This document shows, piece by piece, positions 44,625-53,497 of a DNA stretch of 64,000 bases. A program made the translations under genes and the position numbers. Position 1 is the stretch's first letter, and every line of letters begins with the position of its first letter. The stretch is taken from positions 33,908 through 97,907 of the forward strand of contig NZ_CANTKB010000013.1 of assembly GCF_947654165.1 (NCBI RefSeq), written 5' to 3'. The DNA is from an uncultured Blautia sp. GTDB taxonomy: Bacteria > Bacillota > Clostridia > Lachnospirales > Lachnospiraceae. The notes under the pieces were generated by a model that was not told where the DNA came from, did no database searches, and worked only from the letters and a program-made list of their open reading frames with translations.

Positions 44625-46439
44625 TCATCTCAATTCCTCTTTTAACGCATGAATTAGCTTCTGATTTTCCTCTGGCCGTCTCACAGCCAGACGTATATAA
44701 GATTTTCCATCAAAACCTGTTTTTGTAGATAAGTCTTTGATAAGAATATTATATTTATCCAACAGGGTCTCTGCCAATTCTCTACTGGTTATCTGACCTG
44801 TAAGACGGCACATCACATAATTAGCCTGTGATGGAAACACTTCCAATTTCTCTACATCCTCAAGTCTTTTCACATAATCCATCCGTACTTGTTTAAACTT
44901 TTTCATAGCTTCTTCATAATTGGATTTGTACTTTTCGAAAATCTGCATGAAAAATTCTGCAAAAGAATTAATATTCCAGATTGCTACATCTTTTTTCAAG
45001 TTTTCTATTAAATTTTCCTGTCCGGAAACCAAAAGTCCAAGTCTAAGTCCAGGTACTCCAAATGATTTTGAAATACTCTTCACGATGATCAGTTCCGGAT
45101 AATTCTGAATGATTTCTTCTTCCAATAAGGTGGCAGGTTCCTCGGACTGAGCAAAATCCACAAAAGATTCATCTATAATCAATGTAATTTTTTTCTCTCG
45201 TGCCCAATCAGCAAGTCTTAACACATCCTGTTTTTCAATATAATTGCCGGAAGGATTGTCGGGATTCACAAGAACGAGGGTTTCGATTTCTTTCCCTTCA
45301 TAATACTTCATTAAATCATCTGCAGTATAACGGAATCCTGATTTTTGTGCAAAGTATGGTACAATGTCTTCTTCTTTTTTCCGATGCGGATATTCCTCAA
45401 ATGCCGGGTAAATAATTCCGGCTTTTCCTTTAAAATGTTCCATAAGAGCTTTTATTAACTCTGCCGCACCATTTCCTACACATACCTGTTCCTTATGCAA
45501 TCCATAATATTTCGCAGCGAGAAGACTATTAACATTCATACCTGAGGGATAATCACCTAATAATCTTTCAAAATTAGCTTTAATCTCATCCATCAATTTC
45601 TGATTCGGATAAAATGGATTCACAAGATAACAAAAATCCAGCATTTCCGGATACCGCCAATACCCTCCGAATCTCTGGTTAAATTTATCCAGCTTCTCTT
45701 CTTTCTTTGCAAAAATCGATTCTGCAATATTCAAATCCTGAACATCGTCTATTTCATACCATGCCTCGTGACCCAAACGTTCTGCCTTAATTTCAGGTTT
45801 ATCTAAAAGAGTAATCACTTTTAAAACCTGTTCATAATACTCGTTATTACCTAAAGCCTTGCTATATGCCTCTAAAAACGGAACATAATGGCTATTTGAA
45901 AAACTTTTACTAAATTTATAAATATTGACAGTTTTATAATATTTAGGTATATCTTCAAAAACAAAATCTTTCTTTCCAAGAAAATTCTTTATATTATCTT
46001 CTTCGTCCAGAGTCACTACCGTACCGTCCATCCAGCTCTCAAACTTTGCTACCAAAGCCAGGCTCGGATAAGGATTATCCAACAGACGTTTCAGAACTGC
46101 ATCTTCAAAAATCAAATCTGACTCTAACAGTAGCGTATCGTCTTCCACAAGATAATCCTTTGCCATAAATAATGAATAAATATTATTTGTTTTGTAATAT
46201 ATTTCATTATTCACATAAACAATCGGGGTATGAATTTTCAAAGTATCAATATATTTCATTAGTTTTTCACCTTCATATCCCACTACAACTACTATGCGGT
46301 TCAGTTTTAGTTGTTCAAGCTGTGAAAGCATTCTCTCTATCATAGTGACACCATTTACTTCCACCATACATTTTGTTGCATTGCTTGTCAGTTCTTTTAA
46401 TCTTTTTCCCATACCGGCTGCTAAAATAATGGCTTGCAT
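44625..46439 (-). CDS. LicC-like nucleotidyltransferase fused to PLP aminotransferase-fold domain
   Basis: A 604-residue fusion. Residues about 1-235 form a sugar/choline-phosphate nucleotidyltransferase: MQAIILAAGMGKRL, ATKCMVEVNG, NNIYSLFMAKD, LLESDLIF and WYEIDDVQDL, close in layout to LicC. Residues about 245-604 form a fold-type I aminotransferase of the HisC/CobD group: GNGAAELI, NPDNPSGN, IIDESFVDF and the PLP lysine in VKSISKSFGVPGLRLG. Fusions of this type are known for phosphonate (2-aminoethylphosphonate) activation, but no PEP mutase gene is here. A CobD-like decarboxylase making phosphoethanolamine from phosphoserine is another possibility. GGAGG precedes ATG 46439; first gene of the operon. 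Confidence 0.88.
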   Translation of the reverse strand: MQAIILAAGMGKRLKELTSNATKCMVEVNGVTMIERMLSQLEQLKLNRIVVVVGYEGEKLMKYIDTLKIHTPIVYVNNEIYYKTNNIYSLFMAKDYLVEDDTLLLESDLIFEDAVLKRLLDNPYPSLALVAKFESWMDGTVVTLDEEDNIKNFLGKKDFVFEDIPKYYKTVNIYKFSKSFSNSHYVPFLEAYSKALGNNEYYEQVLKVITLLDKPEIKAERLGHEAWYEIDDVQDLNIAESIFAKKEEKLDKFNQRFGGYWRYPEMLDFCYLVNPFYPNQKLMDEIKANFERLLGDYPSGMNVNSLLAAKYYGLHKEQVCVGNGAAELIKALMEHFKGKAGIIYPAFEEYPHRKKEEDIVPYFAQKSGFRYTADDLMKYYEGKEIETLVLVNPDNPSGNYIEKQDVLRLADWAREKKITLIIDESFVDFAQSEEPATLLEEEIIQNYPELIIVKSISKSFGVPGLRLGLLVSGQENLIENLKKDVAIWNINSFAEFFMQIFEKYKSNYEEAMKKFKQVRMDYVKRLEDVEKLEVFPSQANYVMCRLTGQITSRELAETLLDKYNILIKDLSTKTGFDGKSYIRLAVRRPEENQKLIHALKEELR

Positions 46440-46525
46440 TTTCTTCCTCCGTTCTTTCCTTTGGGTTTTATGCTGTTCAAAATATTGCTTGTTTTTTACA
46501 ATTTTTTTAAATTCTCATAACTTTC

Positions 46526-46554
46526 AATATAACATTTTCTATTCTACTTTTCAA
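46526..46554 (-). promoter_or_regulatory. Sigma-A promoter of the nine-gene polymer operon
   Basis: TTGAAA (46549-46554 on the complement), a 17-bp spacer and TATATT (46526-46531), 87 bp upstream of the first start codon in an AT-rich spacer. Confidence 0.65.
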
Positions 46555-46575
46555 TAATACTTCTTAATTTTTCTC

Positions 46576-47817
46576 TCACGTTCCCGTCAAAACCTTATTC
46601 AAAATATCCGCCAGGGGCTCCATGGCATTCATTTCCTCCTGCACCGTATTCGTCTGTGCTCCGCATTCCACCAGCAGAGTCTTGGGCCGAAGATGCAGGT
46701 TATACCGATATCCTCTCAGATAGATCGTCCTTGCCAGGTCAGGATAGTACTTCTTGGCTTCCAGCATCATCTGGAGAGAAAAAGCCAGATTCTCTCTTAT
46801 ATAAGGATTAGGAAGATAGCTGATATCTCCATTTTTATTTGTTCTGCTCAGTCCATTAAAAAACATAATTTTTGCTGTGTCTTTTCCATTGATATTAGTC
46901 ACCAGGCGTTTATCCTCTGGCACTCCGTCTCTATGCAGGTCAATAACCACCTCCACACTTGGATTTTCCTCCAATATCTGAGAGATTCTTTCTTGTGCAA
47001 AAGTATATGCCTTATTCCGATCCAGTTTTCCATCTACAATATCAAACGTATCTGTCACATGGATCACATTATAATGATATGTATCTTTTAAAAGAGTCGT
47101 AAGATATTCACCAACTCCCACAATAGAGGTAGAAGGATCTCCCGGTATTGAATCAATAAATTCTTCCTGGGAATGACTATGGTAAATCAATATCTGCGGC
47201 TGATCTTTTCCGGTCTGCATCCGCATATCCATCTGTACCAGCTCCGGTGCGTTTAACTGTTCACTGGACATACTGGTGGTTTTATCCACTGTATAAAAAC
47301 TACGCATGACAAAATCAAAATCCTGAAATTTTTCCAGGGAAATATCTGTTACCGGTGCCTTTTCCTGTACATTTGCTGCTGTTTGCTGCTCTTTTTTTTC
47401 CTGCCCACTCTGGGCATCTACCCCTCCCGTGTTCTCATATCCTGATTCCGGAGGTCCGGCTTCCTGATTTTCTTCCAAAAGCTTCGCCTCCAGAAATTCT
47501 GTATTTTCCTCTACAATTTTCCTGCTGGTGGCATCATCTTCTGCCATATCATCCCGCTCCTGTGTGATATACGAAGACAGCCCCGGAATCTGTGCTTCTA
47601 TCCTGTTTAAAATCCAGGAAGCCATTGTTTCATTCTGATTTTCCTCCACAATGGATGGCAAATACGTCTCTATTGCCTGCTGCTGCACATTTCGCAGCAG
47701 CCTCTCCCATGTTTTTTCATCCATATTTAATCCTTTTATCACAATATCCGCTCCAAGGATCATCATCATCATCCACAGCACCACAGAAACTGCTTTTTCC
47801 CTGTCTATTTTCTTCAA
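46576..47817 (-). CDS. spoIIP: Stage II sporulation protein P
   Basis: A 413-residue amidase/endopeptidase of the DMP peptidoglycan hydrolase complex (SpoIIP-SpoIID-SpoIIM) needed for engulfment. An N-terminal membrane anchor (residues about 10-27), a low-complexity linker (about 110-150) and the catalytic domain with LIYHSHSQEEF, VIDLHRDGVPED and LVECGAQTN are visible. Translation starts at TTG 47817 with GAGGTGA close upstream. It follows gpr, the usual gene order. Confidence 0.95.
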   Translation of the reverse strand: MKKIDREKAVSVVLWMMMMILGADIVIKGLNMDEKTWERLLRNVQQQAIETYLPSIVEENQNETMASWILNRIEAQIPGLSSYITQERDDMAEDDATSRKIVEENTEFLEAKLLEENQEAGPPESGYENTGGVDAQSGQEKKEQQTAANVQEKAPVTDISLEKFQDFDFVMRSFYTVDKTTSMSSEQLNAPELVQMDMRMQTGKDQPQILIYHSHSQEEFIDSIPGDPSTSIVGVGEYLTTLLKDTYHYNVIHVTDTFDIVDGKLDRNKAYTFAQERISQILEENPSVEVVIDLHRDGVPEDKRLVTNINGKDTAKIMFFNGLSRTNKNGDISYLPNPYIRENLAFSLQMMLEAKKYYPDLARTIYLRGYRYNLHLRPKTLLVECGAQTNTVQEEMNAMEPLADILNKVLTGT

Positions 47818-47857
47818 GCAATCACCTCATATCTATATATGAGACAATCCTTTTCTT

Positions 47858-48769
47858 TTATTCCTCCACCTTGGCAAATATCAGATTTAAACCTTCTGAA
47901 ATAGTGTAGGAAAGCCGCTTAATGGTTTCATCCACATCTTTTGGTGTCATAAACATACTGTGAAGAGACGGGGCTATCATCTCCTCCAGAAATTCTTTCT
48001 GCTCTGTTTCCTCCAGCGTATCCAGCAAATGGGACATGGCATCATGGACAATGGTTGCTGCATCTACTACCGTCGGTACTCCAATGCCGATAACCCTGAC
48101 ACCGAGCGTCTCTTCACTGAGCCCATTTCTGTGATTTCCCACTCCTGAACCGGGATTGATTCCAGTATCTGTGATCTGAATCGTCCGGTTCAGTCTTTTT
48201 GTACTTCTTGCAGCCAAAGCATCAATGGCAATGACCACATCCGGTCTGGTTTCTTCCACCACCCCTTTTATGATTTCCATGCTCTCCATCCCCGTCTGAG
48301 CCATAACTCCCGGCACTAAACCGCTGACTGAATGTGCGTAGTCTTCCCCCATTCCGCAGACACCATATTCCCGGATGATATGTCTTGTGATTCTAAGATT
48401 TGCTACAACATCCGGTCCCAGGGCATCTGGTGTGATCTCCCTGTTTCCAAGTCCTACCACCAGGACTTTCATCTCTTTTTTCATTGGAAGCAGCGTTTTC
48501 ATATGTCTTGCCAATTCTTTCGATATTTCCCTGTGATAATCCTCATCCGGCACCGACATATTAGGAGCTTCCATGGTGATATAGATTCCCTGCGGTCTGC
48601 CCATTGTCTTGGCACCGTTCTCTGTCTCTATTTTTACTACTGTTGTCTTAATGTCCTTTTCCTCATTATAATCCTCTTCAATTACTACACCCCGGATTTC
48701 CACATGATCTTCTTCAAATTTTTCCTTTGTTTCCAATGCTAAATCGGTATGAATTCTTCCCAATGCCAT
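47858..48769 (-). CDS. gpr: Germination protease GPR
   Basis: A 303-residue aspartic protease that degrades small acid-soluble spore proteins at germination. The N-terminus (GRIHTDLALET) contains the propeptide processing region, and VVGLGNREITPDALGPDVV and VIAIDALAARSTKRLNRTIQ are diagnostic. It is made as a zymogen in the forespore. The pair gpr-spoIIP indicates an endospore-forming organism. No clear forespore sigma-factor promoter could be assigned by eye. Confidence 0.95.
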   Translation of the reverse strand: MALGRIHTDLALETKEKFEEDHVEIRGVVIEEDYNEEKDIKTTVVKIETENGAKTMGRPQGIYITMEAPNMSVPDEDYHREISKELARHMKTLLPMKKEMKVLVVGLGNREITPDALGPDVVANLRITRHIIREYGVCGMGEDYAHSVSGLVPGVMAQTGMESMEIIKGVVEETRPDVVIAIDALAARSTKRLNRTIQITDTGINPGSGVGNHRNGLSEETLGVRVIGIGVPTVVDAATIVHDAMSHLLDTLEETEQKEFLEEMIAPSLHSMFMTPKDVDETIKRLSYTISEGLNLIFAKVEE

Positions 48770-48832
48770 GTTTCTTTTCCTTTCTCTGATACTTATTACT
48801 TACATTTTTTGCAGTTTCAGGGATTTTATGTA

Positions 48833-48861
48833 TTGACATTTCTCAAGAAATAAACTAGAAT
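48833..48861 (+). promoter_or_regulatory. Strong sigma-A promoter of rpsT
   Basis: TTGACA (48833-48838), a 17-bp spacer and TAGAAT (48856-48861). Confidence 0.8.
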
Positions 48862-48876
48862 AAAAAGGCATGTAAT

Positions 48877-48904
48877 ATTGGAGAATACCGTGTCCTTCTC
48901 CAAT
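48877..48904 (+). promoter_or_regulatory. Hairpin in rpsT 5' leader
   Basis: A perfect 9-bp stem, ATTGGAGAA (48877-48885) with TTCTCCAAT (48896-48904), and a 10-nt loop, about ten bases after the predicted transcription start. There is no T run, so it is not a terminator. It may stabilise the mRNA or take part in S20 autoregulation. Confidence 0.55.
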
Positions 48905-48955
48905 GAAAATAAATGGAAATAAAACTGGAAAAGATTATATTTGGAGGTGTACGCT

Positions 48956-49219
48956 TTGGCTAACATTAAATCTGCAAAGAAAAGAGTATTAGTAAACAGA
49001 AAAAAAGCTGAGAGAAACAAATCTATTAAATCAGCAGTAAAAACTTCTATCAAAAAAGTAGAGGCAGCAGTTGCAGCAAAAGATAAAGAAGCAGCAGTTG
49101 CAGCATTACAGAATGCAATTTCTACAATTGATAAAGCAGCTACAAAAGGTGTTTATCACAAAAACACTGCTGCAAGAAAAGTTTCCCGCTTATCTAAAGC
49201 TGTAAACACACTTGCATAA
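48956..49219 (+). CDS. rpsT: 30S ribosomal protein S20
   Basis: An 87-residue, alanine- and lysine-rich protein that binds 16S rRNA early in small-subunit assembly. It starts MANIKSAKKRVLVNRKKAE. The start is TTG at 48956, fixed by GGAGGTG six bases upstream and by the conserved ANIKSAKKR N-terminus. A UUG start is also used by E. coli rpsT, where it matters for autoregulation. The gene is monocistronic with its own promoter and terminator. Confidence 0.97.
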   Translation: MANIKSAKKRVLVNRKKAERNKSIKSAVKTSIKKVEAAVAAKDKEAAVAALQNAISTIDKAATKGVYHKNTAARKVSRLSKAVNTLA

Positions 49220-49247
49220 TTAATAGATATTGATTATATGAATTTAA

Positions 49248-49286
49248 CCCCCTGGTTGACCGTCATCATCCAGGGGGCATTTTTTA
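49248..49286 (+). terminator. Terminator after rpsT
   Basis: A perfect stem CCCCCTGG (49248-49255) with CCAGGGGG (49270-49277), followed by a T run at 49280-49286. Confidence 0.92.
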
Positions 49287-49303
49287 TCCTGAAAACGCAA
49301 ACA

Positions 49304-50281
49304 TCAACTGCTGAACTTCACTAACAGCAGTTCCACACTCATGGTATCTGTCATCAGTCCTGTCTTTACTTTTGCTTCTGTATTCACGCACTCTTCCACT
49401 GTTTCCCGTAAAGTCTCGGTACTGTATCTTCTGGCATACGCAGCATAATTTCTCACTATAAAAGGCTGCAGTCCTGTTTTTTTTGCAATACTGCTTTGAT
49501 CATGTCCTGCCGCAGAAAGTTCTTTTACCTGCATAATCAGGTTAAACTGACGTGCAAGGAGGAATAAAATCCGCATGGGAGGTTCTTTTAAAGATAACAG
49601 ATCATAATAAAGCTCCAGGGCTTTTTTCTGATTTTTTTCTGTTACTGCCCGTATCATATCAAAAATATGATTGGATATCTGAGTCGTACAGACTGCTTCA
49701 ATATCTTCTCTGGTGATTACCTCTCTTCCCATGGTATAACAGATTAATTTTTCCAGTTCACGCTCTATATTCCCCATGTCTGTCCCTGTTTTAGTGAGAA
49801 GTAATTCCATATCGTTTCTGGTAATCTTTCTTCCTTCCCGGTTTAATATACCCAACACCCAACGCATCAATGTATTGCTGTCCTGTTGTCCGAATTCTAC
49901 GATTCTTCCATATTTTTTTACAGCCTTGTACATTCTGCTCCGTTTATCAATCTCACTTTCCACAAATACCATACACAGATATTCCGGCAGTTCTCCCAGA
50001 TATTCCGGCAGTTCCTGGCACTGCCCCTTAAAAAAACCGGTATCTTCCAGAAAAATTACTCTTCTGTCTGCAAAAAAGGGCATGGTTTCCCCCAGTTCTA
50101 TCACAGCCCTTGGCTCTGTTTTTTTCCCTTCAAACACAGAAAAATTCATGGTATCTCCCTCTGGAACCAGAGCCGCTTTCAGTTTTTCTTTATATTGTTT
50201 CTTTAAATAATCTTCTTCTCCGCACAGGAGATATACCTTCTTAAAATTTTGATTTTTAATGTCTTCCTGTAAACTTTTCAT
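49304..50281 (-). CDS. holA: DNA polymerase III delta subunit
   Basis: A 325-residue clamp-loader subunit. It begins MKSLQEDIKNQNFKKVYLLCGEEDYL, the HolA N-terminal (F/Y)LLCG-E signature, and contains the FLEDTG and KLICYTMGREVIT regions. It opens the beta clamp within the replisome. It is the last gene of the comEA-comEC run; gap to comEC is 70 bp. rpsT lies convergent to it, the common holA-rpsT-gpr neighbourhood of Clostridia. Confidence 0.95.
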   Translation of the reverse strand: MKSLQEDIKNQNFKKVYLLCGEEDYLKKQYKEKLKAALVPEGDTMNFSVFEGKKTEPRAVIELGETMPFFADRRVIFLEDTGFFKGQCQELPEYLGELPEYLCMVFVESEIDKRSRMYKAVKKYGRIVEFGQQDSNTLMRWVLGILNREGRKITRNDMELLLTKTGTDMGNIERELEKLICYTMGREVITREDIEAVCTTQISNHIFDMIRAVTEKNQKKALELYYDLLSLKEPPMRILFLLARQFNLIMQVKELSAAGHDQSSIAKKTGLQPFIVRNYAAYARRYSTETLRETVEECVNTEAKVKTGLMTDTMSVELLLVKFSS

Positions 50282-50351
50282 TTCCTATCTCCCTGTGATT
50301 TTTCTTTTTTCCTCATCCGACTTGCCTGTTAATGCTCATTTTATCATGATT

Positions 50352-52535
50352 TTACTTTTCTGAAAAGGATGGATTTCTCACAATGACGCTCACTGCCCCC
50401 TGCTCTTTGGTAAGCAGAATCTGTCCGGAATATTTCTTCAATCTATCCAGTAATTCTCTGTGCGGATGACCATAGGAATTATCTTTCCCACAGGAGATCA
50501 CTGCTTTTTGTGGTTTTACACACTGCAAAAAATTTTCTCCTGTAGAATTCCCAGAGCCATGGTGAGCTACTTTTAAAACTTCCCAGGCAGTCTCCGATTC
50601 TTGTAAACTCTCCAATATCCGTTTTTCTCCTTCTCCCTCTACGTCACCGGTAAACAAAAGATCAAAACCCTTCCATGAAACGTGCAACACCTGAGAACTT
50701 TCATTGCTGTCCTCGTATACCTGCTCAGGTCCCAGGCAATAGATCTCCAGATTTTTGTCTTTAATCTGACTTCCTTTTTGAATGTATATGATTTCACAGC
50801 CCGCCTTTTTTCCTAATATTTCTATTTCTCTCATCTGTTCCTGTGTCCCTGAACATTGTGAAAGGAATAACGTTTGTATTTCTATCCCTGCCTCTCTTGA
50901 TATTATCATTTCCAACAGTTCCGTGATTCCGTTTACATGATCTGCATCCATATGTGATACAAAAACGCCTTGAATCTTGCGGATTCCCGATGCTTTCAAA
51001 AAAGGAAGGATTCGATATCTTCCTACTTTTGAGACTGTAGTACTCCCTCCATCGATAAGATAACAATGTCCCTGTGCCATCTGTATGCACGCACAGTCTC
51101 CCTGCCCTACATCCAGGAAAGTAATCTTCATGGAGCCTTTCGGAAGTGGAAACAGCAGCAAAACCAGGGCAATCCCATAAAGAAACTGTCCGATCCTTCT
51201 GTTCTTATTCTTAAGAAACAGACCAGCCGCCACATAGTAAACAACACATTGCCAAATATCCGGCTGGCCTGCATTCCACAACGCACCTGGCAACGCTTTT
51301 ATAACTTCTCCTGTCCAAAGCATGATTTCCAGAATCCCACTGGCAGGTAAAGCAAATATCAAACCTATACCAGCCGTCAGCAGGCTGCTGCTGATTCCTG
51401 CTGCAGCACCGAAAATTAGCAGTGCCGGAGACAATGGAAGAAAGAAAACGCTGACCACAGACCCCCACAAGGGTATTTGAAAGAAAAAGTACAACGTTAA
51501 AGGCAATATGATAAACCATACTGCAATTGTGGTGCGAAACCCATCTCTAATCCCCCTGACTTTTGTACTAAAAAATACCGGATAGACAACTCCAATTCCC
51601 AGCACTGCTCCAAAAGATAATAAAAAACTGCTGTCATAAAGATAACAGGGACTTTCACAGAGAAGTAAAATAGCTGCCAGAGAAACCGCCGACAAAAGGT
51701 CATACGTTCTTTTTAGAATAAAGCTTCCCATAAATACAGCAAACATAATCGCTGCCCGTAAAACAGACGCACTATTTCCGGTGACTCCACCATAAAAAAA
51801 CATACAAAGTGCCGAAATCCCTGCTGCACCGCCAAACGGCACAGAACATCTTCTAAGCAGCCGGAACATCCCGCCTCCCATTACAGATAAATGGAGTCCG
51901 GATACTGCCAGAATATGAGAGCATCCTAAAATCTGAAACAAAAATCCCGTCTCCTTCTCCATATTTTCTTTTTCTCCCAATAGCATTGCTTCCATGATTC
52001 CTGCTTTTTCTTTTGAGAATGCTTTCCTGATTCCATTGCTCATGGCTTGTTTAACTTTTCCCTGAAGCACTAAGCTTTTATCACATTCTTTCTCAATAAC
52101 CTGAACATTTTTTCCTTTTTGATACCATTTTACTTTTCTGGCATAATAATACGCTCTCTCGTGAAACTGTCCTGGATTTCCCGGTATTGGAATTTCTTCT
52201 AAATCCCCCTTCACCAATATCCTGTCACCCATGGATATTTCCACTGCTGACTCCTGGTTCTTCATTCTCACTTTTATTCTATCGAAAGGATATTCCTGCT
52301 GAACAGCAGAACGATTTGTTTGTTTTATTAGAATTGTTTGTTTCAGATATAACACAGTTTGCTTTTCATTGATATCAAGCTTATAAACATTTCCCGCAAC
52401 CAAAGCGGATTCTCTTGCCTCCCCCTCAGGGAAAGCCGGTGAGCTGTGCCCAAATCCAGGCACACCCACACTTCCCAGAAGCCACACAACAGCCGCCCAT
52501 ACAAGAGCTGCTATACATAACGGCCTTTTTCTCAT
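50352..52535 (-). CDS. comEC: ComEC/Rec2 DNA uptake channel
   Basis: A 727-residue protein. The N-terminal OB-like region (GNVYKLDINEKQTVLYL) is followed by the multi-helix competence domain (GCSHILAVSGLHLSVMGG) and a C-terminal metallo-beta-lactamase domain (TFLDVGQGDCACI, HMDADHVNG, LKVAHHGSGNST). It passes single-stranded DNA through the membrane during transformation. The length is complete. It overlaps the GerMN gene by four bases. Whether the organism is competent is not shown by this alone. Confidence 0.95.
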   Translation of the reverse strand: MRKRPLCIAALVWAAVVWLLGSVGVPGFGHSSPAFPEGEARESALVAGNVYKLDINEKQTVLYLKQTILIKQTNRSAVQQEYPFDRIKVRMKNQESAVEISMGDRILVKGDLEEIPIPGNPGQFHERAYYYARKVKWYQKGKNVQVIEKECDKSLVLQGKVKQAMSNGIRKAFSKEKAGIMEAMLLGEKENMEKETGFLFQILGCSHILAVSGLHLSVMGGGMFRLLRRCSVPFGGAAGISALCMFFYGGVTGNSASVLRAAIMFAVFMGSFILKRTYDLLSAVSLAAILLLCESPCYLYDSSFLLSFGAVLGIGVVYPVFFSTKVRGIRDGFRTTIAVWFIILPLTLYFFFQIPLWGSVVSVFFLPLSPALLIFGAAAGISSSLLTAGIGLIFALPASGILEIMLWTGEVIKALPGALWNAGQPDIWQCVVYYVAAGLFLKNKNRRIGQFLYGIALVLLLFPLPKGSMKITFLDVGQGDCACIQMAQGHCYLIDGGSTTVSKVGRYRILPFLKASGIRKIQGVFVSHMDADHVNGITELLEMIISREAGIEIQTLFLSQCSGTQEQMREIEILGKKAGCEIIYIQKGSQIKDKNLEIYCLGPEQVYEDSNESSQVLHVSWKGFDLLFTGDVEGEGEKRILESLQESETAWEVLKVAHHGSGNSTGENFLQCVKPQKAVISCGKDNSYGHPHRELLDRLKKYSGQILLTKEQGAVSVIVRNPSFSEK

Positions 52536-53485
52536 TCCTTTTCTTCTTTCTCTCCTTGATTTTCCTCTGTCAGACGGTAATCCGCATGATAAATCTGGTC
52601 TAATTTCATACTTTCCCGGAAATTAACCGCAGTCTCACCCTCCACGGAAATCTGCACTCCACGGACATTGCATGCATCCGTCAGAGAATTCACTATAGAA
52701 TAAATAGGTAATTCTTCCTGTACATCCATAGAATTCGAAAGAAAACTTTTGTCAAGATTCACATAGCAAATCCCTTCCACAATGGAAACCCCTAATATGT
52801 TGGTATTTGGTGACAAAGTAGGCTTTAATCCTTCTGTTTTAGGACCTTTTAAAAGTCTTTCCACAACTTCCCGTTCAAGAGGAACATTACTGCTGTAATA
52901 AACCGAAATATTTTCTTTTTTCAGGCTGTCTCCATTCTCATCTGCAAAGTACAGGTTCAGACTGGTATGAACATAAGAATTAATATTTTCCCCTTTGTTT
53001 TCTACAAATGTATTCTTATCCATTTTACCAATGAGCACCCCGGCCGCATCTGTCATAGGCTCTCCCTCGCAGAAAAATTCCACATCACTCACTCCCTGAA
53101 TCTGCGTAAAGGCTTTGACGATTCCTGCTCTTGCCAGGATTTCCCTCGTATTTTTCATGTTTTTATATTCACTGTTAAAATTAACAGATACTGTCTGACC
53201 TTCGTAAGTGATATCCTGTATCTTTACATTTTCAGGAAGAAGGCTTAGATATCCATCCTCTTCCATCCCCTGCGACAGCATGCCCGAAACCTCCTGGACC
53301 ATAGCACTTGCGGTCCTCTCTTTTGGAATATATTCCGTTGTCTCTAATGCTGTTTCCTTTGGCGAAACATAATACATATGATATTCTGCCGCCTGGCTTT
53401 CCTGTCCCTTCTCCTCACTGCATCCCAGGATTCCGGAAACCATACAGACTGCCAGTATGACGGCTGCTCTTTTCCATTTTTTCAT
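52532..53485 (-). CDS. GerMN-domain lipoprotein
   Basis: A 317-residue secreted lipoprotein. The signal peptide ends in a lipobox (MVSGILGCSEE). Two GerMN (sporulation and spore germination) domains follow: about residues 55-165, and 195-300 with VPLEREVVERLLKGP and CYVNLDKSF. GerMN proteins are thought to work in wall or membrane remodelling. It is 12 bp after the histidine kinase gene and overlaps comEC, so it may be a member or a target of the two-component operon. Confidence 0.88.
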   Translation of the reverse strand: MKKWKRAAVILAVCMVSGILGCSEEKGQESQAAEYHMYYVSPKETALETTEYIPKERTASAMVQEVSGMLSQGMEEDGYLSLLPENVKIQDITYEGQTVSVNFNSEYKNMKNTREILARAGIVKAFTQIQGVSDVEFFCEGEPMTDAAGVLIGKMDKNTFVENKGENINSYVHTSLNLYFADENGDSLKKENISVYYSSNVPLEREVVERLLKGPKTEGLKPTLSPNTNILGVSIVEGICYVNLDKSFLSNSMDVQEELPIYSIVNSLTDACNVRGVQISVEGETAVNFRESMKLDQIYHADYRLTEENQGEKEEKE

Positions 53486-53497
53486 TTCCGTATCCCC

